In this document: positions 1 to 11,112 of the stretch, one piece after another
Position numbering within the stretch: position 1 is the first letter of the stretch
Layout of the letters: the number at the start of each line of letters is the position of its first letter
Source of the DNA: Favolaschia claudopus
Taxonomy: Eukaryota > Basidiomycota > Agaricomycetes > Agaricales > Mycenaceae
Reading direction: 5' to 3'
DNA length: 64,000 nt
Assembly: GCA_037176885.1 (NCBI GenBank)
Contig: JAWWNJ010000128.1
Span: 248,001-312,000, forward strand
Program-made: the position numbers and the translations under genes
Notes under the pieces: generated by a model
What the model saw: only the letters and a program-made list of their open reading frames with translations
Database searches by the model: none
What the model was told of the DNA's origin: nothing

Positions 1-10
1 TTCACGTAGC

Positions 11-307
11 CTAGAAGGAAAAGGTCGACATGAGCAACAGATCAAATGAGAAAGCATGTTTCAAGCACAGAATTGGTACTATGACGAGTATACAGATGGA
101 GGAGAATACGGCCAAAACGAGGGCGACTTTCAGAGCTGCAGACAGAGAGTCACCTGTGTAGATATTGATGTACGACTGATGGGACAACGCTGGCAACCTA
201 CGAAATCGAGCTGCAAACATTATCGATACAATGACCAGCACTGTATTCGCTAGCACACACAGGGCATACATGATTACCGTGGGCGTCGAACTTTGCCGCT
301 TCTTCAT
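11..307 (-). CDS. Small hypothetical membrane protein or exon
   Basis: An open frame of 98 codons starting with ATG at 307. It encodes two long hydrophobic stretches (about residues 11-33 and 60-83) joined by a short polar loop, as expected for a two-pass membrane protein or one exon of a larger membrane-protein gene. No family is recognised. It lies against the left edge, so downstream exons may be missing. The opposite strand also has a short open frame, but it lacks this hydrophobic pattern. Confidence 0.35.
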   Translation of the reverse strand: MKKRQSSTPTVIMYALCVLANTVLVIVSIMFAARFRRLPALSHQSYINIYTGDSLSAALKVALVLAVFSSICILVIVPILCLKHAFSFDLLLMSTFSF

Positions 308-702
308 TCTTCCAAGAAAGCGACTGAAAAAGAGAAATAATAGGGGAAAATAACTTAGAGGAGGACTTTATTTAAAATACGTCGGCCACCCAGTGCCGGG
401 CCCATCATCCGTTTAGATCCCTATACATATGTTGGACTTGAAGCTTACAACGTAGGCCGGGGGAAGATCAAGAGCTCTTTTCACCCAAAATCTACCGCCA
501 GTCATCAGGAAAACCCCAAATTGACAATTCTCAGTAATTGGTGCCAATTGGCAGCAATTGGTGATAATTGGACGATTATCAAAAATTATCAAATTCCAAA
601 GGTCCGATAATCTTGGCAGTAATTTGTCTACTATTGTCAACCATTATCGACGAATGTTCAATGTTGCCATATCCTGGACAATTGGTACAGTCGTCACTGT
701 CC

Positions 703-845
703 TAACCCATACCTCTGATAACCCATACTCTGCTGTAACCCATACTTTTTTGGCCCCACCAAGTTGGTTTGCAGTGAAATGGAGGCCATAACCCATAACT
801 CTCTCATACCCCATAATCCATACCTTCTGCGAAGGTCATAACCCA
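703..845. repeat. Irregular TAACCC-containing repeat tract
   Basis: Within about 145 bp the motif TAACCCATA or a close variant recurs about seven times (near 703, 718, 735, 788, 806, 813 and 838) with uneven spacing. TAACCC is the complement of the fungal telomere unit TTAGGG, but the added ATA and irregular spacing make this a degenerate or unrelated tract and not a true telomeric array. Confidence 0.5.
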
Positions 846-849
846 TGAA

Positions 850-1790
850 ATTTCTATATCGGGCCCTTCAACCGGCATGGTTTGGGATGATTTTACCTTG
901 ATTTTGTCAGAGTTGTAAGAAAGGTAAACTTACTTGTCGTCTAGCACGGAACCGCAAACAGTCCCGGCGACAGAGGGATACCGAAGCTATCGAAGCGTGA
1001 ACGACGCACTGAGGACCCCTGACTTTTCCATAGCTGAACCATGAAATCCACGATTCACTGAATTTTGCAGTGAAATTATGTTCATGGGGTTCCAGATTCA
1101 CACTGGCATGGCCCAGTCACAGGGTTGGTAGAGGGTCCCTTCAACTACATGAATTTCATATTGGTATGCAATGAATGAAAGTTGGGGATTTTATGCCATT
1201 GAACCCGTGTATGAACTCCATGAAATTCACTTGAAGAGTACGTGAGGTCAGAAATTGTAGAAATAGTTGATTTTCCAGCCGGGGATGCACATCTTGAGAT
1301 TCACTGTCGAATTCCATTATTTTCATGGGGCTAAAGGTGCCTCGACCAAGGTACATCATTCAGGTCACCAGTACTGCATGCGCAGAACCTACTTTAAGAT
1401 TCTCATTGCTGCAAAGCATTGCATAAACTTAGTACCATAAATAAAAATACAAGTGTTAGCGTGTTTACATAAATTAGAGTAAGTAGTCAATGTAATATAT
1501 GAGGATGCTAACTGTATAGAAGGTTGGTACTCGGGCCAAGCAAGAAGATTTTTAAGTATTTTGCCTCGATTTTCATACACTCTTGGAGTGAAATTCATGT
1601 GCTTTGGGAGGGAATCTGAGCATAGTGAAACTTAATTCACTTAAATCCTGGATGGTATCCACTGCAAAACTATGTGAAAAAACATGATGGAATGTTCCAC
1701 TCACATAGTCGGACCCAGTGAAAATTTCTAGGTGAAATTCACAAGCTCTCAGTGGAATTCATGGCATTTTCCTGTGACTTTCCCTACAAG
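850..1790. repeat. Non-coding region rich in GTGAAATTCAC-like palindromes
   Basis: No convincing gene is present. Short near-palindromes built on TGAAATTCA/TGAATTTCA recur at least eight times (for example near 1024, 1150, 1220, 1590, 1630, 1733 and 1755). Part of the region (1335-1376) resembles, in inverted orientation, 49470-49505 (shared words CAGTACTG and GTACCTTG), so this is probably an old dispersed repeat of unknown class. Confidence 0.4.
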
Positions 1791-2321
1791 ATTGGATGGA
1801 AGAACTAAGGGAAAGTCAGGGGGTTCTACGACCACAGTGGACGGCGAGAGAAGGGAAGGCCGTTGAGTGTCGGACACCGAGATTGTCTTCCGGGAGGGGT
1901 GGGTGAAGGAGAGGGAGATGGTGGAGAAGACCATGTCTAGTACTTGATCAACAACGAACGGATAGGGTGGGAGGCGTGAATGACTTGCCAGAGTGTCAGT
2001 GCCCATGGGTGCGACATGGTGGTGGGCGAGAACGAGAGCGGCGATGAGAAAGGGGGGAATGCGCTGCAAGGCCGAGAAAGACATGAGTAAGGGAAGAGCT
2101 GGAACTCACCAGTCATCCAGCCCTGCGGTACGACGAGGGCGAGCAGACTCAGTATCTAGGAAGCACCAACGAAGATGCCGAAAGCTTGAGGTTGAGAGAA
2201 AGATTGAGGAGAAGGATCCACATCTTGAGAGACGTAGCCAGACGCGGGCGAGGTGGAAATGGGAGGAAGAGGGGGGATGGTGGTGGTTCGGGATAAAGAA
2301 AGGTTGGGGAAGTGACGGGAA

Positions 2322-2857
2322 TGGGCAACCCCGCCATTCCAAGGGTGATGGCAAATCGGTCGCCAGACCGATTAAAGCCGATGGCCACGGCCAGTAAAAC
2401 CCTCGGCAATCTTAGGCTATTTCCGGCGAAATAAAGGAAATACAGCCGTTTTGGAAACAATATACGGGTTTTGATCGAATGGTGCTCCTTCGTTTTTGCT
2501 TACCTTTGTTGTACTTCCCATCACCAGCTCCACTTCGGCCGAATTTAAGTTTTGCTTCCGCCACCCAGAGAACACCAGGAAAAAACAGGAACTTAACAGA
2601 ACTTAGGATTAAGACTCAGCTGCCATTTGCCCAAAGCTCGACACGGCCATGACTTGCGAGCAAGGGCCGAAACAAGGGACCAGCGGCACTTGATGTGGTA
2701 CGGCAGCGCCAGTGCAGCGCCCCACCAAGTGGTGCTCCCGGCTTTGCCGATGACAGAATCGTCAACAAACGTAAGCACAAACGAAGGAGCACCACTTGAT
2801 CAAAACCCGTATATTGTTTCCAAAACGGCTGTAAAGCCCTCGAAATGACCGATTTTT
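2322..2857 (+). repeat. Dispersed repeat R1, copy split by a MITE
   Basis: Repeat R1 begins near GGCAACCCCGCCATTCC and ends near GAAATGACCGATTTTTC. In this copy the first part (2322 to about 2440) and the last part (2834-2857) are separated by the MITE at 2443-2831. Other copies lie at 27200-27481 (twice) and about 61672-61806, with reverse-strand fragments at about 53301-53331 and 34852-34884. R1 has no open frame, so it is probably a small non-autonomous element. Confidence 0.7.
2443..2831 (+). mobile_element. TA-flanked MITE, family A, copy 1
   Basis: A 389-bp element beginning CAGCCGTTTTGG and ending with the inverse, flanked by TA on both sides (2441-2442 and 2832-2833). The inverted ends match for roughly 70 bp. 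TA duplication and a CAG terminus fit non-autonomous Tc1/mariner or pogo relatives. No coding capacity. Four related copies are at 43569, 46853, 47874 and 63965. Inserted in repeat R1, so it is the younger of the two. Confidence 0.8.
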
Positions 2858-3642
2858 CAAACTCAGCTTCAGAGAATTGGTCAGACCAGTCCACCTCGCC
2901 CCAATTACGAGGATCGGGTCCTTTACCCGGCCCGTCGCCTCGAGAGATTTCGCTTTCAGAAGGCGAAGCTGAGCGGAACAGGTGCGGGGGTGGATTGCGC
3001 CTGAGCATTCTGGGCCTCCTCAGCCTTTAGCACATTATCACGCCGGAAACTCTCCGACTCCCGAGTCCCTTTTATATTCATCACCCAGCTTCTCAACCTC
3101 CTACTCATACCATACACACACCTCATACAATGCCAGCCATGCTCCTCAGCACAGCCATCAATTTCCTGATTCGGAAGAGTCACCACTTTCGTAGTTTGCC
3201 CTTCGTTTTTGGCATTGTATCTACCCAGGTTGCGATTCTGCGAGCCTCTTTTGCTTTGAATACCACGGTGCGAGTCGTAGTGTACCAAAAACATTTAATT
3301 TATGATGAAATTCGGCCAAAAAACAATTTGTAACCCCAATCGATAGAGAATCCAAAATAACCCATCTTTCATTAGGACACTTTGGAACGAGTTTCTAGAG
3401 GTTTTCGACGCGTTTTTTCTAAGTCGGAGCTCTGAAATGGCGGGGCGAAAATCCATCTGCCAAACCGGCGTCATGCGGGCTCAGCCGGTTAGGGCCTGAT
3501 CGGGTGCCCGTAAATGTGCCATAAATTACGCATCAGACATAAAGTCACCGGTGACATAGTGTGACTGACTGTGACGAACCGTGTCTCCGCCTTCTCGACG
3601 CGTCGTCGCGTCTATTCTTCGACTTCTTTCGGCTGATTCACC

Positions 3643-4990
3643 ATGCCTATCAATGCTGTTGTTCTCTCTCGTCCACGCAAGCGCTTGACTACACTATCTC
3701 ACCTGCAGCGGCGCCGTACTGCAACACATATTGCTCTCATTGCTGTCGCCTTCTTCGCATCGGATCTACTTGCCAGCAGTGTCCCGAGACCGTTAAACAC
3801 TTCTATCCTCACTGGACAGCTCTGGCTAGATGAAATTCTGCTAGGGAACCCCACCCCTTGTCATGATCAGATAGGAATGTCTGCTCTTGAGTTCTCACTC
3901 CTCTGGGCTGAACTGGCGGCAATGGGAGAACTGGAGAATAGTCGGTTTATGTCGGCAGAGGAGAAGCTTGCTATCTTTGTATACTTTATGGTTCATGGAA
4001 GCAGCCAGCGCGAACTCCAGGAGAGGTTTCAGCATTCTGGAGATACAATAAGTCGGTGTGTACCTTGCAAATCTTCTCTGTTTTGTGGCTGTCTGAGAGT
4101 TCCCATAGCTACATCAACGACCTCCTCATCACATTCACCTCCGATTTCTACGACAAATATGTCCCTGATCCTGTTGACGAAACCCCCGAGGAAATCAGAG
4201 ACGACGATCGCTTCTTTCCATACTTCAAATACGCCCGTGGCTCTGCTGACGGCGTTCATTTCGATTTCTGGGCGCTGCTTGCAGATATAACCCGCTACCG
4301 CGACCGGCACGGCAAAGTTTCCCAAAATACTCTGGCGGCCTGCGATCAAAAGAAACGCTTTCTGTATGTTATGCCTGGGTTTGAGGGTACAGCTGCCGAC
4401 GGACTGTTGTTTGATCATGCACGACGCAACGGATTTTCCCTCCCTCACGGACGCTATTTTCTGGCTGATGCGGGCTTCCCTAACTGCGATATGCTCATGA
4501 CTCCTTACCGCGGTGTACGCTATCATCTCAAAGAATGGAAGGAGGGGGATCAGCAGTGAGTCCTTCCAAGATGAATCAGCGTGGTTTATTCAATGAGCAC
4601 GTTTCAAGGCCACGAACCCGTCAAGAGCTTTTCAACTTGCGGCATGCACAGCTGCGACAGGTGATTGAATGTGTCTTCGGTATTTTGAAGAGGCGTTTCA
4701 AGGTTCTCAAATCTTGCCCGGAGTTCGGGTACGAGCAGCAGGCGCTCATCGTCGGTGCAGCCGCTGCGCTTCATAATTTTATCTCCGTTCATGCACCCAT
4801 CAACAATCTCCCAGATGACGAACAGTACGACGTAGATGGGGATGCATTCTTTGCTGGGGGGGCTGATGTGGATCCGAACAATGCGTATGCAATCACGAAT
4901 GCAGAGAGGACTCGAGCCGATGAACGTCGTGATAGAATTTCTTCCGCCATGTGGAGGGATTACATTGTGGATCGGCCAGAATTGCAGTAA
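3643..4990 (+). CDS. PIF/Harbinger DDE transposase, three exons
   Basis: Predicted 413-aa nuclease that would cut and join the ends of its own transposon. Exons are 3643-4055, 4109-4555 and 4609-4990; both introns are 53 bp with GT-AG borders, and joining keeps one frame. The N-terminal third is a helix-turn-helix-like segment ending HSGDTISR, typical of the family. The catalytic triad is visible as Asp in ADGVHFDFW (about residue 185), Asp in ADAGFPNCDM (about 258) and Glu in VIECVFGILKRRF (about 307), with the usual NLRHAQLR stretch just before. Length and motif order match fungal PIF/Harbinger transposases (DDE_Tnp_4 type). The start ATG at 3643 is the first in frame, but an upstream exon cannot be excluded. 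Confidence 0.9.
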
Positions 4991-5164
4991 ATATGTTTGT
5001 ATTTTGGTTGGAGCTACAAAATGGATTGCGGAATGTACAAAAATGTGTTGGTTTCTATTGTGATACGAAGTACAGTGACATGCAATAAAGGGAAGCGAAA
5101 CAATGTGAAAGCGAAGCTACAGAAAAAATTGAGATCAAACAATGCAAGGTGCGTTGAGCCGCAC

Positions 5165-6473
5165 CTAGAGATTCAACAACCCGGCATCCTCCAGGATGCC
5201 TTCAATGATGCCAATACGACGAGAACGATCTTCTTCCAAAATAAACACACGAGCAAGGGCAGCGTCGCCACACAACTGTTTCGAAACAGCACGATAGAGT
5301 CGTCCGCGGGGGTCGTCAGGGAGAAGCGTCTTGTCCTTGAGAATCTCGACAACTTGATCAACGTGACGAAGGTCTTCGGATGTAATGATTGGTTGTCCAA
5401 CCGCAGCCGAAAGATTGTCGATAGAACGTGCGATTTGACTGCCAGCCTCAGCGTTGCGACGGGCGTTTCCAGAGCTTGTGCGCCCGCGCTTGGAAGGGCG
5501 CTTGCCCGAGGCCTTGCTGTTTTCAGAGTCGGTGGTTTCGTCCTCACTGGGGGCACGTTCACGGCGTTTCGATCCTTTGCGCGGGATCTGTATGGCATCA
5601 GAAAAGAGACGCATATGAGCGGCAATGGCTTACCGCAGCCAACTCATCATCAAATTCACCAGGTGGTTTGGACGCGGGAGCGGGAGCAGCAGGAGGACCG
5701 GGAGCGGAAGCGGGAGCGGCAGGACTGGGAGGAGTGCGTGGGGAATGGGGAGAATTGGGTGGAGGGTTGTCAACTGAACCGAGATTAGTGTCGACATCAT
5801 CCAGAGGGGTGCGCAAGGCGCTGGAAGAGGGAGTAGAAGCGGCGGGAGTCCCAGAAGCAGCAGTTGTCGCAGTCAGAACCTTCTTCTTCTTTGGTTTGCG
5901 TTTGCCGAGCATCGTAACATTCCTTCCCGTTGCCTTGTTGACTGCGCCAGAAAAGAGCTCGTCGAGCTCGGTCCAGTAGGGGCAGGATGTTGTGAAGCAC
6001 GCCTCGTATTTGCTGCCACGAACCTGTAGTTGTAGATGAGATAATGAAGGTCAAAAGACCGTCGGACACGCACCCGTATGAAATCCTCCACATACTCGTC
6101 CGTATTTGTCGCGTACTTCAACTCATCATCCCACCCACTACCTGAGAACCCTTTGACGAAAATGTACAGCTCATACTTTGTCTTCAGCTACAATGTCGCG
6201 GATGTTATCGACACCTGCGGATGAAGAGACACAAGTACGCACATTTGAAAGCTTGTTTTGACACTTCCCCGCGTCTTTCTTGGGATCTGCGCTGGGGTTG
6301 GCAGTAGCGACAGCGGTCACAGCGAGGGTCCAGCCTTGAGGTCGGAAGCCATTCCCACTCATGTATTTCGCCTTCTTTGCGTCGTCCAAGCCGGTGAAAA
6401 GAGCCTTGACTTCAGCATCATTCCAGATGGCATTTTTACGAGCAACAGGGGTGTCGTCGGTGTCGAGAGACAT
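5165..6473 (-). CDS. Myb/SANT-like DNA-binding partner of the Harbinger transposase
   Basis: Predicted 385-aa protein in four exons: 6473-6243, 6187-6074, 6023-5634 and 5587-5165, with GT-AG introns of 55, 50 and 46 bp that keep frame. The N-terminal half has a Myb/SANT-like trihelix fold signature: tryptophans in IWNDAEVKALF and GWTLAV, then KLSNLKTKYELY, GSGWDDELKYAT and PYWTELDELFSG. The middle is a proline/alanine/serine-rich linker and the C-terminus a basic stretch followed by a helical tail. In PIF/Harbinger elements the second ORF is a Myb-like protein that binds the ends and brings the transposase into the nucleus; the same role is inferred here. Confidence 0.85.
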
Positions 6474-6780
6474 GTGGAAGGGACCAAGATAGAGATAGTA
6501 TCTGTAGGAGACCGATAGTACGAGTAGAACGATAGAGGGAGAGGCAAGAAGAGTCGTGACAAATGACGTGACAAATTACGGGCCTCGGAATTATTTATGG
6601 GAAATTTACGGGCACCCGATCAGGCCCTTAGTGTCTGCAAGGGGAATTTAAACTGCGGGGATCAGTCACGCTGTCACAGTGACAAAATCTTCCCATCACC
6701 ATTGGCAACCAAACAACGACCACAAACAATGCACAAACCATCGCCCCATGTCAAAAAAAATACAAAATAAATTGGCACCG

Positions 6781-6880
6781 CGCAGCGGGCGTCCGCGGCG
6801 AGCGGCAGCACCACGCAGTGGGCCCGGCGGCGAGCGATAAGCACCACGCAGTGGATCCCCGCAGCGAGCGGCAAGACACA
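6781..6880. repeat. GC-rich CCACGCAGTGG repeat cluster
   Basis: A very GC-rich block with two copies of the 11-bp near-palindrome CCACGCAGTGG (about 6811 and 6844), each beside an AGCGAGCGGCA-like word. Similar blocks occur at 9245-9430 (related words only), 19449-19459 and 19671-19681. No open frame is meaningful here, and the sequence composition differs sharply from the AT-richer flanks. Confidence 0.55.
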
Positions 6881-7048
6881 TGAGTTGATCGGTGGTCAAG
6901 ATCCAGAGATCTGACACCTTTTGGATGAAGCCGTGATATAGCTGTTATTGTGCCTTCTGCACATTTCAGATTCTGTTACTAGTGGGTTGTCATGGTCCGA
7001 ATCAAGAGGAGATGACGACGTGACTGTGTACTACGACACTGCTATTGG

Positions 7049-8802
7049 TTAAAAACTGATCTGCCCGGAACTGTTCACTGGCAGTCTGGCCCAGATATTG
7101 ATCATGTGCTGGTTCAAACCCAGCACCGTCCGCAACGCCTTCAACTCGGGACAGTTACTCCCTGGACAAACGTGGCGGGCAGCGGTGACAAGGTCGATCA
7201 GGACCGGCTTTCCTGTGGCGGTCCATATCACATTGTGAATGGTAGTATTAGCAGGGTCCAGGATGTCATTATGTAGCCAGCCTGCATCGTGCATCGTCAT
7301 TACCACCTTGTAAAGGGAGCCCCTGACAGACTTGTAAGAATGAATCCCCTGTGCTACCCTGAAACCATACCGCTGAGCCTTTGTCAACATTGTCCCCTGG
7401 GTATGATCTTGTAAAAGAGCGGTTATCAGAAAAGCCGTTCTGGAGGTGACCGCCACTCCATAACAGTGCGGTATATATGGACTCATGACCTTGACCAGAG
7501 CTGCGTAGCACGCATATTCCTGTAGCAGGCCTTGGTAATTGTCTGAAACCTTAATCGCAATTTCTGATATCCTAATGCCTTGTTTCATCAACAGGCCTGC
7601 GCGGACGGCCCCATCCGCCCCTCTAGCCAAAGGACGAAGGATGTGGACAGAGTATCCCTCCGCATTGGCAAGTTCCCCCTGCCAGCGGCCTGTAACTCTG
7701 ACGCGGTCTACAACAAGGACGGTGGGGTGTGCCTCCGAGCTAACGCACAGCATGTCGCTGCTCCCACAGGACCTGTTAGGCGAGAAGGTGGTATCCTTTG
7801 CGTCGTCTGAGTCACTGTGCGGTGCAGAATGCCAATCTCGACCAGTTGCAGCGAAGGTCTCAGGCCCGGGAGGAATCTGATCTGGAAACGAAGGGGAACC
7901 GATTTGAGCAAGGCGTTGAAATATAGCCGACAGCCAAGGTCGGGGAGACCTGGACATGGCAGCCTTCAATACGACTGCGAGAACAAGCAGCGGAATTCCG
8001 TCTTGAGAGAGTGGAGGATCCGGACCAAAAATTGCTTCAACAAGCTCGGGAGTGTGAGGTCGAACCTCATCGCCAAAATCACGTCTGTTAGATATGGGTG
8101 ACCAAAAGAAATGGTCACCTCTGCGCCACCCAACGCACACCACCGTGATAGCGGCGAAGACTACCCAGTCGGTATCATACGCTGCAGCATATAACGCACC
8201 CTTGCGGGTTTTAGTATGGGAGATTAGAAAGCCGTCGACGCCGACGCACCTTGTTCACAATGACCCACCAGTTTGGCTGATGTGCTGGTACATCGCCTTC
8301 AGCATCTGCTACCTCCACTCTAACAATGCCGAGAGCTGACCCTCGTCTGGAGAGCTCCCTGACAGCAGCTGGCAAACGGCTCCAGCGCTTGTCTTCCCAG
8401 ACTTCCAAGAAACCAGGGACCCCTTCTATTTTGAGTGAATTGTCCACAACAAAGTCGTCAAAATCTGGTGACGGCCGTTTGACCCTGTATTTCGAAATTG
8501 GCAGGTTGGGAGGAGGGAGAAGGGTTGAATGCTTCAGTTTCAATAGCCTCGAATGCGTCCATGGCAAACTCGAGCAAAGTCTCGGTTGCGGAGTTCGATC
8601 CTGACTCTAGATCGCCGAATACTCGCTTGGATCGGGAACCGAAAAGTTTGGCCCATCGAGTGTTCAACTGTTGCATAAGGTTTTCTAGAGTGGCTTGCAG
8701 CTCAGGATGCTGCGCAAGATGGGAATCGAGATCGCCTTCGAGGGCAGCAGTGAGTTGGTTGCACAGGTCTGGCGCGACAGACCAATGCGTGGCCATGTTC
8801 AT
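7049..8802 (-). CDS. Orphan protein kinase-like gene, degenerate loops
   Basis: A three-exon model (8802-8570, 8484-8250, 8200-7049) gives 539 aa in frame. The C-terminal 200 residues look like a fungal protein-kinase-like domain: an SEIAIKVSD stretch with the usual strand-3 Lys, MHDAGWLHNDILDPANTTIH as a catalytic loop (HND instead of HRD), and GKPVLIDLVTAA where DFG would be. The catalytic Asp and metal-binding Asp are kept, while the surrounding residues are unusual, so activity is uncertain. The N-terminal 300 residues are not recognised. The 49-bp intron at 8249-8201 is well supported; the intron at 8569-8485 (donor GTTTGC) is tentative, and the start at 8802 is chosen as the first reasonable Met. 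Confidence 0.6.
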
Positions 8803-9244
8803 GTTGAGGACGCTCAACCATTGAGCGCTGATTCCAGTAAATCCTGTTGTCAGTGAAAGCGGAAGGTGTGGATCGGCGATGGGGGGCAAGAGCCTTAAAC
8901 ACAAAACAGTCATAGTCATGGAAATTTGAAAGAGACACGTCAGAAGATCACGTGCTTTTTGTATTTTGCCAAAAGCGCCAGCCAAGGGGGAGCCAAATTC
9001 GGGGTTTTTCGAAACAGGGTCTTCGTTGGTGCTATTTTGCTCGCTGAGAACGAATATGAAGTCACCTAAGCGCTAGGCCGAGCTCTCGTTGAGCTTGAGG
9101 TCAAAAGATTATTATTCCTATATCGGGACTGATTTATCCTATACTTGAAAAGAGGGCCAGGCCATCAGTCGCGTGACTTTTGACAGAAAATCACGGGGTT
9201 TTGTCAACATCCTACAACACAACCGGCTGTCGAGATGTTGAAAC

Positions 9245-9560
9245 TCACACGCGGTCCCCGGCGCCGCGCGCCGGCGAGTGCAGCGAGCGGCAGTGCGGCG
9301 CCGCGGGCAAGGAATCCAGCAAAAAAAATCCAGGCGGGGTTTGGGGCGGAGCCCCGACAAGCTGTGTACCCCCCGTAGGTAGGGACGCGAGCGCAGCGAG
9401 CCGGCCCTGCCGAAGGCGGGGTGCTTAAGCTTGTTATTATCTATATTAATCGAGGGTTGAAAAATCGGTCATTCCGAGGCTTTGCTGGGTGCCGAAATCG
9501 CGTTTTCCCGGCCGAGGGATTTCCCCTTGGGGAAGGGGAAAACAATGACCCCTGGACCGT
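9245..9560. repeat. GC-rich block followed by repeat R2 (inverted copy)
   Basis: From 9245 to 9430 the sequence is a GC-rich mosaic with no credible gene. From about 9455 to 9530 it carries, on the reverse strand, a repeat ending AATGACCGATTTTTC that also occurs at 27829-27893 with shared words CCCTCGGCCGGGAAA and TTTCGGCACCCA. R2 shares its last bases with repeat R1, suggesting a related family. No gene was found in 8990-10870 apart from these repeats. Confidence 0.5.
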
Positions 9561-10872
9561 TTTATCATCCTCGGAATGGAGAAGTTCCCAACGACGTGGC
9601 GGGAGGGGCAACGGCAGAAGCATAAGATTTCGGTGGTGCCCAGATGTAGGATTAGGATATGCGGGTGTAGATGAGATGGAGTCGAGTTTGGAAGAAAGTG
9701 TGTCAAGTTTGGTAGCAATGGATGAGATGCTGGCAATGGTGTCGGATTAGATGTCGGTTCGGAGTAAAAGGGTCGCTACAAGACTGCGAATGTTTTTCAG
9801 GTCTGCTAAGGGGACGGAACATGTTTTGGCAGAGGAGGACTTGGGTAGTGAGATGCTATGGATGGCTTAAATCCCCTTGGCCTCCCCCACCTCTGACATA
9901 TGACGTAACAAATTTCCTTTTTTGGTCAACTGATCCGAAAGTGATTCTGGCGATGAATGGTGAACGACCTATCGGCTTCGGACAGACACGACGCAATCTT
10001 ATAAAGAGGGAGATGTTTTTTGGATGTAGAATGTATCCTAAGTGCTGTAGCGAGTTCTGTATGAAAATGGCTGTTCTCAAGATTTGCCTGCCACTGTGCA
10101 GAGGGAAGGTTTTGAAATTCATATGCATGATGTTGTTCAGGACCTTGTGTCAGGTATTTCGTCGTCATTTGTGTTGAATTTCATGATCTTTCGTCGGATT
10201 TCATGACGAAACGTTACGATCCGGGGTCCTGAAATTCCTAACGACTGGGGGCCCGTTCCTAACGTTTTTTCATGACATTTTGTCATGATCTTCGCAATGA
10301 TTCGTTAGAAAGTACCACCGAAGTGCTAGCCAGCTATCCCCTTACTCCTTACAAGATACGCCTCCGCTTCGCTCCGGCACCCGCGGGGCATGGACATTGA
10401 ACATAAATGGCGGACTCACTTGAGTTCTACGTCGCGCTGCTCCCTGTATGTTAGTTTGACGTCAATATCGACAACAACATTAGTGGAAGAATTCGAATAC
10501 GGACTGCACGAGCTGCACTTCGCTCCGATGGACTCGGAATACACTACTCAAATCTGAACCCGAAAAGCGAGCTGCCAATCGATTTTTCTTTTTCAGCGAC
10601 GTACCTCAGAAGCCACGACAGCTTTGATTCAGCTCAAGGATCTAGTAATGAAGAGTCAGAAGTCTCCCAGTATCTCTGTATCCAAATACTTGACTTGACT
10701 TGACTTGAGTTCTATTTAGTGCTGGCCATAAATACGATACGAAAAAATATATTTTGAATATATTCAAATAAATATGAATACGATACGGTGCTCGAGCCCT
10801 TCACTTAGTATATATGAATACGGGTGAGTGTGATGGATATCACGTAATTTTCTCATAATCTAGAAATGCTGT

Positions 10873-10973
10873 AACGGGTCATTAGTGTAATGGTAACACG
10901 CCGGAGATGCTGAGTTCAAATCCAGCCTGATCCAAAGGTTTATGGTTCAACCCTGCCTTTGCGCACATTTTTT
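10873..10973 (+). ncRNA. tRNA-derived SINE or tRNA relic
   Basis: GGGTCATTAGTGTAATGG resembles a tRNA 5' end with an A box, and GAGTTCAAATCC 25 bp later resembles a B box. The first six bases can pair with TGATCC at 10926-10931 as an acceptor stem, but the anticodon arm is missing. A second B-box-like word, GGTTCAACCC, follows, and a run of six T at about 10968 would terminate Pol III. The whole is too short for a working tRNA, so a SINE head or pseudogene is more likely. Confidence 0.5.
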
Positions 10974-11112
10974 ACGCTTTGTCCATCTTTATTGAGAATC
11001 ACATGAAAGGTTGCCAGTAACCACCCTGGGTAAATTCCTTGAACCAAACCTATACGGGAATCGCCGGGAAAGACTCCCGTAAGACGTGAACCTGCAGTTT
11101 GGCTAGTGATCC

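Larger units (their letters stand above)
3492..6627 (+). mobile_element. Complete PIF/Harbinger DNA transposon
   Basis: A 3136-bp element with a 3-bp TTA target duplication (3489-3491 and 6628-6630), the hallmark of PIF/Harbinger. The two ends share 24 perfect inverted bases starting GGGCCTGATCGGGTGCCC, followed by about 13 more with mismatches. It carries the two genes expected of the superfamily: a DDE transposase on the plus strand (3643-4990) and a Myb/SANT-like protein on the minus strand (5165-6473), converging with a 174-bp gap. All reading frames are open once introns are removed, so the copy may be autonomous and fairly recent. Confidence 0.93.

Noticed and set aside
1749..2084. Minus-strand 111-aa frame with a hydrophobic start
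   Set aside because: Low-complexity Ser/Pro-rich sequence with no domain; adjoining frames do not join into a believable gene.
2616..3008. Minus-strand 130-aa frame across the family A MITE and repeat R1
   Set aside because: It crosses element borders, and similar short frames appear in every family A copy only because the DNA is repeated.
5598..5979. Plus-strand 183-aa frame (5428-5979) and other plus frames in this region
   Set aside because: Shadows of the Myb/SANT-like gene on the minus strand, which has clear exons and motifs.
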